Below, piece by piece: positions 9,230-18,127 of a stretch of DNA of 64,000 nt. This DNA comes from Sphaerochaeta sp. Phil3 (GTDB lineage: Bacteria > Spirochaetota > Spirochaetia > Sphaerochaetales > Sphaerochaetaceae). Each line of letters opens with the position of its first letter. The first letter of the stretch is position 1. The stretch lies in NCBI GenBank assembly GCA_001940825.1, contig MSGT01000058.1, positions 1-64,000 of the forward strand. Reading direction: 5' to 3'. The position numbers were made by a program, and so were the translations under genes. A model generated the notes under the pieces. That model was not told where the DNA came from. It was given only the letters and a program-made list of their open reading frames with translations, and searched no databases.

Positions 9230-10581
9230 CCCCCAAAGTAGTTAATGATGAAACAAAGCTTCCTAAGAAGGGTATGCCACTTGGATGCCTGCTCGTATGA
9301 AACCTGATTGGAATAGTCCTGAATCTCCAGATAATGTTCCTTGAGTTGCATAGCAAGTTCCGGGCTGTCGATCACCAACGTTATCTCCGATGAAATATGT
9401 AGGCTTCTATAGTTGAAATTGGACGAGCCGCAAATAACATACCGTTCATCGACGATCACAAGCTTTTCATGAAGCAACGACCCATTGGTGTAGGCAGAAG
9501 GATCTTCCATCCACACCTCCACTCCAGCATCCAAGAGATCCTTTGTTGCATATTTGGAAGCATTTAGAAGACTCGCCCTGTCGTCGTTTCTGAGAATCAT
9601 CTCAAACTTAACGCCATTTGAGGTACAGGCTTCCACCGCAGCGTACATATCCGAATCCAACGTTGGAAGGAAAGGAAGCATTAGAATCTCCTCCTTAGCC
9701 TGTGCCATGACCGCGCCATACATTGGAGCAATCTCTCCCCCATTTGTCTGGTTGGCAATCCAACCTGAAATCAAGGCCTCTTCATTGGAACCATCTTCGA
9801 CTGCATTGTCCGCAACGGCATCGGTCTCAAGAACGCCGGATTCCAAGCCCAAGGAAGAGATATCCTCCCAGCTGTAGCGATTCCAGAACTCCACGAAGTC
9901 GTCAGTGAGCTTTTTGGCACAGGATGGCGAGTCGAACACATACATGGCATCCCTGTCTCCGCCGTCCTCGATGCTACTCATGGAAATGTAATTCATGTTC
10001 ATACCTCCAACGGCCACATGGACTCCGTCCGAGACGAAGAACTTGCGGTGCTCCCGGTAGAACAGGTTGAATACCCATGGGATTCTGTTTGCAGACATCC
10101 TATTGTACTCAAAAAGATGCACGCCGTAGTCCCTAAGATCATACAAGGTACGCATATGATAGCGGGACTTCGTCATGTCCAACGCACTTGACGAATCTAT
10201 GACGACATAGACATCCACACCAGCCTGGGCTTTGGCCTTCATGGTATCGAAGACATCCTGGTTCAGGTCGCACTCGGATCCAAGGAACACAGTGCAAATG
10301 AAATAATCCTGCGTGTCCTCAAGCATCCTCACAAGGCGGTCCTTCCATTGACTTCCATCGTTGTAAACCGTGGGGAACGTCATCTCTATGCGCTCGTAGC
10401 CAAGGATGTCCAACTTCTCACCAAGTTCCAAGGAAGGGTCCTGCGACACATCATTCATCATCCCCAAGCCCGATACCCTTGAGCCAGACGATACCGTAGA
10501 ACATGAAACGGCCAATATAGCAAGCAAAGAGGCAAGGGCCAAGCAACACAGCGAACTTCTCAACTTCATACCATCAACCAT
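9226..10581 (-). CDS. Phospholipase D / cardiolipin synthase-like lipoprotein
   Basis: Two HKD motifs mark a complete phospholipase D superfamily enzyme: HRKFFVSDGVHVAVGG and HEKLVIVDERYVICGSSNFN. Such enzymes make cardiolipin from phosphatidylglycerol or cleave phosphodiesters. After MVDGMKLRSSL a hydrophobic stretch ends in LLAILAVSC, a lipobox, so the protein should be membrane-anchored by a lipid. The track start at 10707 would overlap the cytidine deaminase gene by 127 bases. The ATG at 10581 shares its A with that gene's TGA stop, which supports coupled translation and this start (451 aa). Cardiolipin synthases normally carry two membrane helices, so the lipoprotein form is less usual. 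Confidence 0.85.
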   Translation of the reverse strand: MVDGMKLRSSLCCLALASLLAILAVSCSTVSSGSRVSGLGMMNDVSQDPSLELGEKLDILGYERIEMTFPTVYNDGSQWKDRLVRMLEDTQDYFICTVFLGSECDLNQDVFDTMKAKAQAGVDVYVVIDSSSALDMTKSRYHMRTLYDLRDYGVHLFEYNRMSANRIPWVFNLFYREHRKFFVSDGVHVAVGGMNMNYISMSSIEDGGDRDAMYVFDSPSCAKKLTDDFVEFWNRYSWEDISSLGLESGVLETDAVADNAVEDGSNEEALISGWIANQTNGGEIAPMYGAVMAQAKEEILMLPFLPTLDSDMYAAVEACTSNGVKFEMILRNDDRASLLNASKYATKDLLDAGVEVWMEDPSAYTNGSLLHEKLVIVDERYVICGSSNFNYRSLHISSEITLVIDSPELAMQLKEHYLEIQDYSNQVSYEQASKWHTLLRKLCFIINYFGG

Positions 10582-11456
10582 CAGAATTCGGTGAAGGAAC
10601 ATGGCATAAGGGTTCCAAACGAATAGTGCCTTACAACCCCACTTGTGCTCGATATCATGTAGACTTGGGCATATGGGGACATGAACTCGGACAAAAACTG
10701 CCTGCACAGTGCGCAGGGAGGCGCAGGGTCGTCTCCAGACGATGCCACGGCCAACAGCTTCAAAGCGGTCTTTCCCTCTGCTGCAATGGCCGCCATTGCA
10801 GCACCACGCTCAGCGCATATCGTGCCTCCAAAGGAGGCGTTCTCCACGTTGCAGCCCTTGTATATGTTGCCTTTTTCAGTAAGGAGCGCAGCTCCAACCT
10901 TGAACTTGGAATAAGGGGCGTATGCATTGTTCTGAACATCCAAAGCATTAAAAAGAAGGTCTCCTATGATGGTCTTATCATAAAAAGCTTTGGTTTCACT
11001 CAAAATTAGGCCATCGAACTCTTCAAGGCTTGAGAATGCAGGGAACTGGAAGAGGGACTTATATAGAATGTCGGCACCAGCTTCAAGCTGGTCTTCAAAG
11101 GAAGCATTGCCAACACCTCCAAAGATTCCAATGGAGCGACACAAAGCATCCTTTGCAGCCCTATGCCCATCAACCGAGGTCTCGACCACCACGCATTCCT
11201 CATGGGACAGGCCAAGCTTCAATGTGCAGTACCTGTAGGCATCGCCATGAGGCTTTCCCCTCTCGACTTCTTTGGCATATACAATGCAATCGAAGTCGCT
11301 GGCACAAAGACCGGCCTTTTCAAGGGCCATGTCAAGCTCTCCTGCATTCTCGGCACCATACACGGCAAGCTTCACTTCCGCCCTTACGGCATTGGACACA
11401 AGTCCAACAATGGATGAGCCAACTGCGCTTATATCAAAAACAATTCCCTTTGTCAT
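10581..11456 (-). CDS. Fusion: degenerate HAD-like domain + cytidine deaminase
   Basis: Residues about 155-291 are a tetrameric-type cytidine deaminase. The zinc and catalytic residues are in TICAERGA and PCALCRQF, and substrate residues in NAYAPYSKFKVGAALL and VENASFGG. It would convert cytidine or deoxycytidine to uridine or deoxyuridine. Residues 1-130 resemble a haloacid dehalogenase (GKPHGDAYRYCTLKLGLSHEECVVVE region), but the nucleophile motif DxD reads DIS, the second-half ExS reads ETS, and the cap is very short. The HAD half is therefore probably not a phosphatase. Stand-alone CDAs are about 130 aa, so this is a true fusion. The gene lies between a dihydropyrimidinase and a PLD gene, which fits pyrimidine salvage or breakdown. 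Confidence 0.85.
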   Translation of the reverse strand: MTKGIVFDISAVGSSIVGLVSNAVRAEVKLAVYGAENAGELDMALEKAGLCASDFDCIVYAKEVERGKPHGDAYRYCTLKLGLSHEECVVVETSVDGHRAAKDALCRSIGIFGGVGNASFEDQLEAGADILYKSLFQFPAFSSLEEFDGLILSETKAFYDKTIIGDLLFNALDVQNNAYAPYSKFKVGAALLTEKGNIYKGCNVENASFGGTICAERGAAMAAIAAEGKTALKLLAVASSGDDPAPPCALCRQFLSEFMSPYAQVYMISSTSGVVRHYSFGTLMPCSFTEF

Positions 11457-11485
11457 ATATCATCTCTCAACCGTCTAGCAACGCA

Positions 11486-12880
11486 CTAGCACTGTCTAAG
11501 GAACCTTCCCTCTCCAGGAACTCCATAGTATTCGCCATCCTCCATGATCACCTTTCCACGAAGAATTGTCATGACCGCCCTTCCCTGCACATCAAAGCCA
11601 CGGTATGGGGTGTACAACGAAGCGGAATGCACATTGGAATCATCCAAGGTCCACTTCACAGAAGGATCGAACAACACTATGTCTGCGTCCGTTCCAAGTG
11701 CGAACGAACCCTTGTTTGGATAAAGCCCAAACAGCCTTGCAGGGTTTGTGCTCATAAGTTCGACAAGTTTGGTGAACGGAAGGACCTCTTCGCCAGCATC
11801 CCCATTGGTTTCGACCCTAAACGTATTCAAAAGTGTGAACATCTCTTCAGTGCCGGGGATTCCAGGATAGATAGTCCTGCAGTCGCTGCTCGAAAGCTTC
11901 TGCTCCCTTGTGAATGCACAGTGGTCGGTTGCAATCACCTGGACCTCTCCGTCAACGACGGCTTCCTGCAAGGCCTTGTTGTCAGTCTTGTCCCTAAGAG
12001 GAGGTGTCATGACATAAAGCGATGCATCAGGACCTTCAAGCTTGCTTCTATCAAGGAAAAGGTAGTGGGGAGTCGTTTCCACATAGACCTCCAGACCCTT
12101 CCCTCTAAGTCTGCGCACCGCATCAAGGCCGCATTTGGATGAGACATGAACAACATACAAAGGGCACTCCGCTTCAAGGGCGATTCCTCCAAACAGGTCT
12201 ATCGCCTTGCCTTCAGCCTCCGCTGGGCGCAGCTTTGCATGCGATGCAGGAGAGAAATCACCTGTCCAGTTGTCTGAAAGCTCCTCGATCATGGGATTGA
12301 ACTCGCAGTGTGCGCACACCATGAGACCAAGCTTCTTTGCGTTCTTGAACAAATACAAAAGGTCGTCCCTGTTCTCGATCAGGTATCCGGTGTTCCTGTA
12401 TGTCGTGAATATCTTCAGGGTCTTTATGCCCATCTTCTTGAGGTCTTCAAGCTGCTTTCCAATTGTATTGTCATAGCCATGTCCATAGACCCCTTGGTGT
12501 ATCGTATAGTCTATGGCCATGCCCGGACGCATCTCTTCAAGCCTGTAGTTTGCACTGTCCACAAGACCCATGCCCTTGTTGTGGTCGGCAAAATCCACAA
12601 CTGTCGTCACGCCACCAAACGCAGCCAGCCTTGAGCCTTGCTCAAAGCTGTCGCATGTGACTGTGCCACGGCTTACAAGATGGTAATGGGTATGGGCATC
12701 TATGAGACCGGGCATCACAACAAGCCCTGAAGCATCCACAACCCTTGTACCAGTTGGGCACGAAGATTCATCTATAAAGGCCTCAACCTTGGAGATCCTC
12801 CCTTCTTCCACAAGAAGGTCTGCATCCCAAGATGCCTTGTCATCGACCAAACGACCGTTTTTTATGAGTATGGCAGACAT
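11486..12880 (-). CDS. hydA: Dihydropyrimidinase / D-hydantoinase
   Basis: This cyclic amidohydrolase opens dihydrouracil, dihydrothymine or hydantoins. The binuclear metal site is visible: DAHTHYH, the carboxylated lysine in TLKIFTTYRNTG, HCEF, VVHVSS and the final aspartate in ATDHCAF. I start at ATG 12880 (MSAILIKNGRLVDD), preceded by AAGGAGC; the track start is 25 codons upstream. The resulting 464 aa fits the family. Downstream is a cytidine deaminase fusion, and together they suggest use of pyrimidines as carbon or nitrogen source. Dihydropyrimidine dehydrogenase and beta-ureidopropionase are not in the window. Allantoinase is a less likely alternative. Confidence 0.9.
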   Translation of the reverse strand: MSAILIKNGRLVDDKASWDADLLVEEGRISKVEAFIDESSCPTGTRVVDASGLVVMPGLIDAHTHYHLVSRGTVTCDSFEQGSRLAAFGGVTTVVDFADHNKGMGLVDSANYRLEEMRPGMAIDYTIHQGVYGHGYDNTIGKQLEDLKKMGIKTLKIFTTYRNTGYLIENRDDLLYLFKNAKKLGLMVCAHCEFNPMIEELSDNWTGDFSPASHAKLRPAEAEGKAIDLFGGIALEAECPLYVVHVSSKCGLDAVRRLRGKGLEVYVETTPHYLFLDRSKLEGPDASLYVMTPPLRDKTDNKALQEAVVDGEVQVIATDHCAFTREQKLSSSDCRTIYPGIPGTEEMFTLLNTFRVETNGDAGEEVLPFTKLVELMSTNPARLFGLYPNKGSFALGTDADIVLFDPSVKWTLDDSNVHSASLYTPYRGFDVQGRAVMTILRGKVIMEDGEYYGVPGEGRFLRQC

Positions 12881-12920
12881 ATCAGGCTCCTTTTCAAATA
12901 ACATCCATAATGATACGTTA

Positions 12921-12942
12921 TGGGTGGCCAAGCGACCACCCA
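12921..12942. repeat. Hairpin between gcvPB and hydA
   Basis: TGGGTGG and CCACCCA form a 7-bp stem with an 8-base loop. It lies in the 96-base gap after gcvPB and may separate transcription of gcv genes from hydA. There is no T-run on either side, so factor-independent termination is uncertain. Confidence 0.35.
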
Positions 12943-12976
12943 CAACCAAGTACAAAACATTCCAGTTGTACTAAAA

Positions 12977-14419
12977 CTACTGATGGACCACAGGGTTCTT
13001 CGCAGCCATGACTTCATCGACACGTCCAATGACGGTATGTTCAGGTGCGTTGCGAAGGCTCTGTGCATCCTTGTATGCAATGTCGTGGAGCTCTATCATG
13101 GCATCGCAAAAGTCATCCAGAGTCTCCTTGGATTCGCTCTCGGTTGGCTCTATCATAAGGGCCTCATGCACTATCATTGGGAAGTACATCGTTGGCGGAT
13201 GGTATCCACGATCCAACAGCCCCTTTGCAACGTCTATGGCGGTCACCCCCGTCTCTTCCTTGAGGCGGGAAAGGCTCATGACGAACTCGTGCATACACCT
13301 GTCTCCGTAAGGTACATCGTACATTCCCTTAAGGCGCGCAAGTATGTAGTTTGCATTCAGGACCGCATTCTCTCCGCACTCCTTAAGGCCTTCGCCGCCC
13401 ATTGCAAGTATGAAGGCGTAGGCTTTGAGGAACACCAAGAAGTTGCCCCAGAACGTACTTACCTTGCCAATTGAGCTTTTGCAGCCCCAATCGAAGCTAT
13501 AATCGCCATTGGCGTTCTCAACGACATCGGGCTTTGGAAGGAAGGCGCAAAGGGCCTTCTTGACCATGACAGGACCGCTTCCCGGACCGCCGCCTCCGTG
13601 TGGGGTGGAAAATGTCTTGTGAAGGTTAAGATGCACGACATCGAACCCCATGTCCCCGGGCCGCGCCTTGCCAAGGATTGCATTGAGGTTGGCGCCGTCG
13701 TAGTAGAGAAGTCCGCCGGCTCCGTGCACAAGGGATGCAATCTCAAGGATGTCCTGCTCGAAAAGGCCAAGGGTGCTTGGATTTGTGAGCATGATGCCTG
13801 CAACGTCAGGGCCAAGCTTTGACTTGAGGTCGTCAAGGTCCACGAGCCCGCGCTTGTCGGCCATAACCTGCACCACTTCGAACCCGTTCACGGCGGCGCT
13901 TGCAGGATTGGTTCCATGGGCCGATTCCGGTACGAGTATCTTCGTGCGGGTCACGTCTCCCTTTTCAAGGAAGTAGCTTCTGATTATCTTGAGTCCTGTG
14001 TACTCGCCATGTGCCCCCGCACAGGGCTGGAGGGTTCCCCAATCCATGCCGGTGACGGCGCAAAGCTGCTTGAGAAGGTCATGCATGACACCAAGGCAAC
14101 CCTGAACGGTCGATGCATCCTGCAAAGGATGAATGTCCGTGAAGCCAGACAAGGATGCAACCTGCTCGTTGACCTTTGGATTGTACTTCATGGTACAGGA
14201 TCCAAGTGGATAGAAGCCGTTGTCCACGCCAAAAGCCATTGTGGACAGCTTCGTGTAATGCCTAACGACATCAAGCTCCGACACCTGGGGGAGCGTTGGC
14301 GTATTTTGTCTTCTGAGATTCTCAGGAAGCCCATTGCAAGTGTTTGGAACATCAAGCCTTGGGAGTCTGAAGGAACCTCTTCCTTCCTTTGAAATGTCGA
14401 ATATCGTAGGGACGCTCAT
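12977..14419 (-). CDS. gcvPB: Glycine dehydrogenase (decarboxylating), subunit 2
   Basis: This is the PLP-binding half of the two-subunit P protein of the glycine cleavage system. It decarboxylates glycine and passes the aminomethyl group to lipoyl-GcvH. The PLP lysine is in HLNLHKTFSTPHGGGGPGSGP. The length of 480 aa is as expected for GcvPB. The start overlaps the last bases of gcvPA by 4, so the two subunits are translated together. Confidence 0.97.
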   Translation of the reverse strand: MSVPTIFDISKEGRGSFRLPRLDVPNTCNGLPENLRRQNTPTLPQVSELDVVRHYTKLSTMAFGVDNGFYPLGSCTMKYNPKVNEQVASLSGFTDIHPLQDASTVQGCLGVMHDLLKQLCAVTGMDWGTLQPCAGAHGEYTGLKIIRSYFLEKGDVTRTKILVPESAHGTNPASAAVNGFEVVQVMADKRGLVDLDDLKSKLGPDVAGIMLTNPSTLGLFEQDILEIASLVHGAGGLLYYDGANLNAILGKARPGDMGFDVVHLNLHKTFSTPHGGGGPGSGPVMVKKALCAFLPKPDVVENANGDYSFDWGCKSSIGKVSTFWGNFLVFLKAYAFILAMGGEGLKECGENAVLNANYILARLKGMYDVPYGDRCMHEFVMSLSRLKEETGVTAIDVAKGLLDRGYHPPTMYFPMIVHEALMIEPTESESKETLDDFCDAMIELHDIAYKDAQSLRNAPEHTVIGRVDEVMAAKNPVVHQ

Positions 14420-15768
14420 GCCATGAACCTCCTTGCGGTTTCAATGTAGAAATCCATCTGCTGCTTGGTCCTCTTCTCCGTAACGGCGACGACAAGGATT
14501 CCTTCATCCTTTTCATCGCGTGTCATCTCAGAGAGCTTAACCCCGGCGAAGACATCGTGTTCAAGAAGCTTCGCTACAAGGCCGTCGAGCTTTGAAGGGT
14601 CATCGAACCTAAGTGAGAACTCGCACCAGAAAGGCTTGTCGTATGCAAGGCTTATACCATCGATTCGGGAAAGGCCATCTGCAAGGTAGTGGCTCTTGGA
14701 GTAGCACTGCTCCGCCACCTCCCGGACTCCGTTCCAACCAAGCAACGAAAGATGGACTGCACTTGCAAGTGCCATTAGAGCTTCGTTGGAACAAATGTTG
14801 CTCGTGGCCCTCTCCCTCTTTATGTGCTGCTCCCTTGCCTGAAGCGTAAGGACGTAGCATGTATCGCCGTGGGTGTCCACGGTCCTTCCAACTATCCTTC
14901 CAGGAATCTTCCTCATCAGAGGCTGCTTCACCGCCATGTAGCCACAGTATGGACCGCCAAACCCCATTGGGATTCCAAACACCTGAGTGTCTCCAATGGC
15001 TATGTCAGCACCCCACTCGGCTTGGCTTTTCTGAAGGGCCAAAGACAATGGGTCGGCCTCGATTGCAAGCAGCGCACCTGCATCATGAACCTTGTCTGCA
15101 AGACCTGTATAGTCTTCAATGATGCCGTATTTGTTTGGGGATTGCACGATTACAATTGCAGTTGCAGGATTCAGGACATCGTTTACCGCACACAGGTCTG
15201 TCTGACCATCCTTTTCCGGAACGACATTCACGACATGCCCTCGTCCTTTGGCCCAAGTCTCTACACAAGAGATTGCAAAAGGATGCATGGTTGAAGACAC
15301 CACTATCTCATTGCTTTTCCTTCTGTTGGAGATGCCAAGGGCTGCGGCCTCAGCTGCAGCGCTGGCTCCATCGTAGAGGGAGGCGTTCGAGACATCCATG
15401 CCGGTAAGCGAGCATATCATGCTCTGGTACTCGAATATGCCCTGGAGCACACCCTGCGAAATCTCAGGTTGATAGGGGGTATATGCCGTGACGAACGACG
15501 GAAGAGCCGTTATAGCCTTGACCGCAGCAGGTATTATGTGGTCATAGCTCCCCTCGCCCAGAAACGAAACTCCTTTCACGTTCCTCTCCGCAAGGGCTTC
15601 TATGTGTTCGACAACTTCATGCTCGCTCATCCATTGTCCAACCTGGACAGGTTCCTTGAGCAGAACCTTGTCAGGAATGCACTCAAAGAGTTCTTCAATG
15701 GATTCCACGCCTATGGCCTTTAGCATGAGCTTTTGGTCTTCACTGGTATGGGTGATGTATGGGTTCAT
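14416..15768 (-). CDS. gcvPA: Glycine dehydrogenase (decarboxylating), subunit 1
   Basis: This is the N-terminal half of the split P protein, which forms a heterotetramer with GcvPB. It has the characteristic opening YITHTSEDQKLMLKAIGVES and family blocks such as FLGEGSYDHIIPAAV, TAYTPYQPEISQG and YDGASAAAEAA. The length of 450 aa is normal. It begins 8 bases after the gcvH stop, inside the glyA-gcvH-gcvPA-gcvPB order. The product acts only with GcvPB, GcvH, GcvT and Lpd; the last two must be encoded elsewhere. Confidence 0.97.
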   Translation of the reverse strand: MNPYITHTSEDQKLMLKAIGVESIEELFECIPDKVLLKEPVQVGQWMSEHEVVEHIEALAERNVKGVSFLGEGSYDHIIPAAVKAITALPSFVTAYTPYQPEISQGVLQGIFEYQSMICSLTGMDVSNASLYDGASAAAEAAALGISNRRKSNEIVVSSTMHPFAISCVETWAKGRGHVVNVVPEKDGQTDLCAVNDVLNPATAIVIVQSPNKYGIIEDYTGLADKVHDAGALLAIEADPLSLALQKSQAEWGADIAIGDTQVFGIPMGFGGPYCGYMAVKQPLMRKIPGRIVGRTVDTHGDTCYVLTLQAREQHIKRERATSNICSNEALMALASAVHLSLLGWNGVREVAEQCYSKSHYLADGLSRIDGISLAYDKPFWCEFSLRFDDPSKLDGLVAKLLEHDVFAGVKLSEMTRDEKDEGILVVAVTEKRTKQQMDFYIETARRFMA

Positions 15769-15776
15769 CTATTCTC

Positions 15777-16157
15777 CTAAACCTCTTCAGCAAGGAACTT
15801 CTCGTACTGGGCGGCATCTAGCAGGTCGTCTGCAAGGACGGCATCCTTCATCTTGTAGATGTATGCCTCGTATGGATCCTCGTTGATCTTCTCAGGACTG
15901 CCGTCAAGCTCTTCGTTCACTTCGCAGATCTCACCTGATGCAGGTGACACTATTGGACTTGCAGCCTTTACGGACTCTATGTTGGAGACCTCTTCGCCCA
16001 CCTCGAACGTAGCACCCACTTCCGGAAGTTCAACGTATACTATCTCGCCAAGTGCATCCTGTGCATGGTCCGTAATTCCAATGACGGCTACTCCGTCCTT
16101 CATCATGACCCACTCGTGGTCCTTGCTGTACATTCTGTCTGCCAATATCTTGCTCAT
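15777..16157 (-). CDS. gcvH: Glycine cleavage system H protein
   Basis: GcvH is the small lipoyl carrier that shuttles the aminomethyl group between P, T and L proteins. The lipoyl lysine is in SVKAASPIVSPASGEI. The opening RMYSKDHEWVMMKDG and DHAQDALGEIVYVELPEVG are family blocks. At 126 aa it has normal length. It follows glyA by 23 bases in the same operon. Lipoylation would need LplA or LipA/LipB, which are not seen here. Confidence 0.97.
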   Translation of the reverse strand: MSKILADRMYSKDHEWVMMKDGVAVIGITDHAQDALGEIVYVELPEVGATFEVGEEVSNIESVKAASPIVSPASGEICEVNEELDGSPEKINEDPYEAYIYKMKDAVLADDLLDAAQYEKFLAEEV

Positions 16158-16180
16158 GTAAAACTCCTATTTCGTTTTCT

Positions 16181-17722
16181 TCAGATTCTGTCTTCATCTA
16201 TGCAAAAGTTCTCTTCAAGGAACGCAAGGTCAAGCTGAGGATAGAGCACGAACCTTCCAAGAAGATTGTGTACACGCTCTATTGCCTGGGCCTTGGCGTC
16301 CTTGTCGGTCACGGCCTTGACCTTGCTCAAAGTACCCGCTTTCTCTCCCTTGGTTATCTTTGCCGGCCGCGTGTTCCTGAGTACGAACGAAATTATTGAT
16401 GCAATCTCCTTCATCTCCTCAGGCCCCATGCCAAGCGTCGTCACGGCAGGAGTGCCAATTCTAAGTCCGCTTGTATACCAAGGGCCATTTGGGTCGAAAG
16501 GAAGTGCATTTCTGTTGAGAGTGATTCCGCAGTCTATGAGAGCGGACTCGGCCTGCCTTCCGTTTATCCCAAAGCCAGCAACGTTCAGAAGCATGAGATG
16601 GTTGTCCGTACCGTTGGTCTGAAGCGCAAGTCCCTCGTCCAGGAAAGCCTGTGCAAGAGCCTTTGCGTTCTCCACTACCTTGCGGGCATAGTCTTGGAAT
16701 GCAGTACTTGAAGCCTCTGTGAGGGCAACGGCCTTTGCCGCCATGACATGAGGAAGCGGTCCTCCTATTACGAGAGGACAACCTTGGTCAACGGAATCGG
16801 CAAAGCGTTGCCTGCAAAGAATCATGCCACCCCTTGGACCACGAAGGGTCTTGTGCGTGGTCGTCGTGACGACATCGGCCCATTTGACAGGGTCATAGTC
16901 CCCTTCGAAGACCTTGCCAGCGACAAGACCTGCAAAGTGCGCCATATCACACATTAGGACGGCACCGCAGGAATCCGCAATCTCCCGCATTCTATGGAAG
17001 TTTATCTTCCTTGGATATGCGCTGTAGCCTGTAAGCAGTATGAGAGGTCTGATCTCCTTTGCAAGCCTTTCTATCTCATCGTAGTCCAGAAGACCCGTCT
17101 TCTCGTCCACAGAGTAGGAATAGGCATCGAACATCTGCGCCGATACATTTAGTCTGTATCCATGCGTGAGATGTCCTCCACTGTAATAGTCAAGACCCAA
17201 GAGCCTTTGGCTTCCGGTCCTCTCCCTTATGGTGTTCCACTGCTCCCTCGTAAGAGCCGCAGGGTTGGTCACACCCATCTCTTCAAGGGCGGGGACCTCC
17301 ACCATTGCATTGAGTATGGCCCAGTAGGCACAAAGGTTGGCATCGGCACCGCTGTGGGGCTGTACGTATGCATGGTCTGCTCCAAAGAGTTCACATGCCG
17401 TCTTGCATGCATAGTCCTCGATTGCATCCACGTTGTCGCAACCGGCATAGTAGCGGTGATAGGCAAAGCCCTCCGCATATTTGTCAGTAAGCAGGTTCCC
17501 CATTGAAAGATGCACTGCAGGACTGCTGTAGTTCTCACTCGCAATGAGCTTTAGGTGGCTTCTCTGGTTGTCCAGCTCCCGCACTATACGGCTCGCCACA
17601 AGGGGACTGACCTTCCTGACCTCTTCAAGCTGGGCCAGATACGCAACCATGACGTCATCTACATCCCCGCCAGAGACCTGCATCTTTTCCAGATACCTCT
17701 TCAATGCCGATTCCTTTGCCAT
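16181..17722 (-). CDS. glyA: Serine hydroxymethyltransferase (long form)
   Basis: GlyA interconverts serine and glycine with tetrahydrofolate. The PLP lysine motif is TTTTHKTLRGPRGGMILC; HSGADANLCAYWAI, CDMAHFAGLVA and YSAYPRK are further active-site blocks. At 513 aa it is about 90 residues longer than the common bacterial enzyme. The extra length lies in an N-terminal extension and an insert (ALEEMGVTNPAALTREQWN region), a long form I associate with spirochaetes. It is the second gene of the operon, 33 bases after a 43-aa ORF. It occupies the place where gcvT is often found in gcv operons. Confidence 0.95.
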   Translation of the reverse strand: MAKESALKRYLEKMQVSGGDVDDVMVAYLAQLEEVRKVSPLVASRIVRELDNQRSHLKLIASENYSSPAVHLSMGNLLTDKYAEGFAYHRYYAGCDNVDAIEDYACKTACELFGADHAYVQPHSGADANLCAYWAILNAMVEVPALEEMGVTNPAALTREQWNTIRERTGSQRLLGLDYYSGGHLTHGYRLNVSAQMFDAYSYSVDEKTGLLDYDEIERLAKEIRPLILLTGYSAYPRKINFHRMREIADSCGAVLMCDMAHFAGLVAGKVFEGDYDPVKWADVVTTTTHKTLRGPRGGMILCRQRFADSVDQGCPLVIGGPLPHVMAAKAVALTEASSTAFQDYARKVVENAKALAQAFLDEGLALQTNGTDNHLMLLNVAGFGINGRQAESALIDCGITLNRNALPFDPNGPWYTSGLRIGTPAVTTLGMGPEEMKEIASIISFVLRNTRPAKITKGEKAGTLSKVKAVTDKDAKAQAIERVHNLLGRFVLYPQLDLAFLEENFCIDEDRI

Positions 17723-17755
17723 TAGACTCTCCTTCTATACCCTACAAGCCTTTCT

Positions 17756-17887
17756 CTATCTTTCCTTGTCTTTCTTGCGTGATATCACTTCCGGTGCTAT
17801 GTATGCCGGCTGCTGCGACATCTTTTCCTTGGAAGACTTCTCTGACTTCCTTCCCTTGCTTTCCTTTCTGATTTCACCTCTTGCCAT
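17756..17887 (-). CDS. Small basic protein, 43 aa, leader of the glyA-gcv operon
   Basis: This ORF is too short for the supplied track. It reads MARGEIRKESKGRKSEKSSK and then EKMSQQPAYIAPEVISRKKD-KER before a TAG stop. GGAGG lies 7 bases before the ATG, as good a ribosome site as any in the window. About 40 percent of residues are charged and lysine/arginine dominate. It ends 33 bases before glyA and begins about 80 bases after a plausible promoter, so it is probably the first gene of the glycine operon. I recognise no family. It could be a nucleic-acid-binding or ribosome-associated peptide, or a regulatory leader. Confidence 0.6.
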   Translation of the reverse strand: MARGEIRKESKGRKSEKSSKEKMSQQPAYIAPEVISRKKDKER

Positions 17888-17975
17888 AGAAAAACCTCCA
17901 TTGCGTCTTTGACCGCACCTTCTATGCATTCAGTACATCCAAATGCATGTTTTTCCTATTCCATGCGGCTTTCTC

Positions 17976-18005
17976 ATGATACATCCTATCAAGTGTCAAC
18001 GTCAA
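17976..18005 (-). promoter_or_regulatory. Probable promoter of the small ORF-glyA-gcv operon
   Basis: On the minus strand TTGACG and TATCAT are 18 bases apart. The leader that follows (about 80 bases) contains ATGCATT-N11-AATGCAT, a 7-bp stem-loop. No glycine riboswitch core is recognisable. Confidence 0.5.
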
Positions 18006-18127
18006 ACAATATTGACAACCAAAAAAGATTTGGGTTAACGTATCAATGCTCTATTTAACACTTGAATACAGAGGAACTTGCGAGGCGTAGCCTCAAGTGT
18101 TCCCATACTGCACAGCTTGGAGGAATG

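Noticed and set aside
11030-12142. 370-aa plus-strand ORF
   Set aside because: Antisense shadow of the dihydropyrimidinase and cytidine deaminase genes; composition unlike a protein.
17888-17975. Glycine riboswitch in the glyA-gcv leader
   Set aside because: The leader holds only a short ATGCATT/AATGCAT stem; no glycine aptamer core is recognisable.
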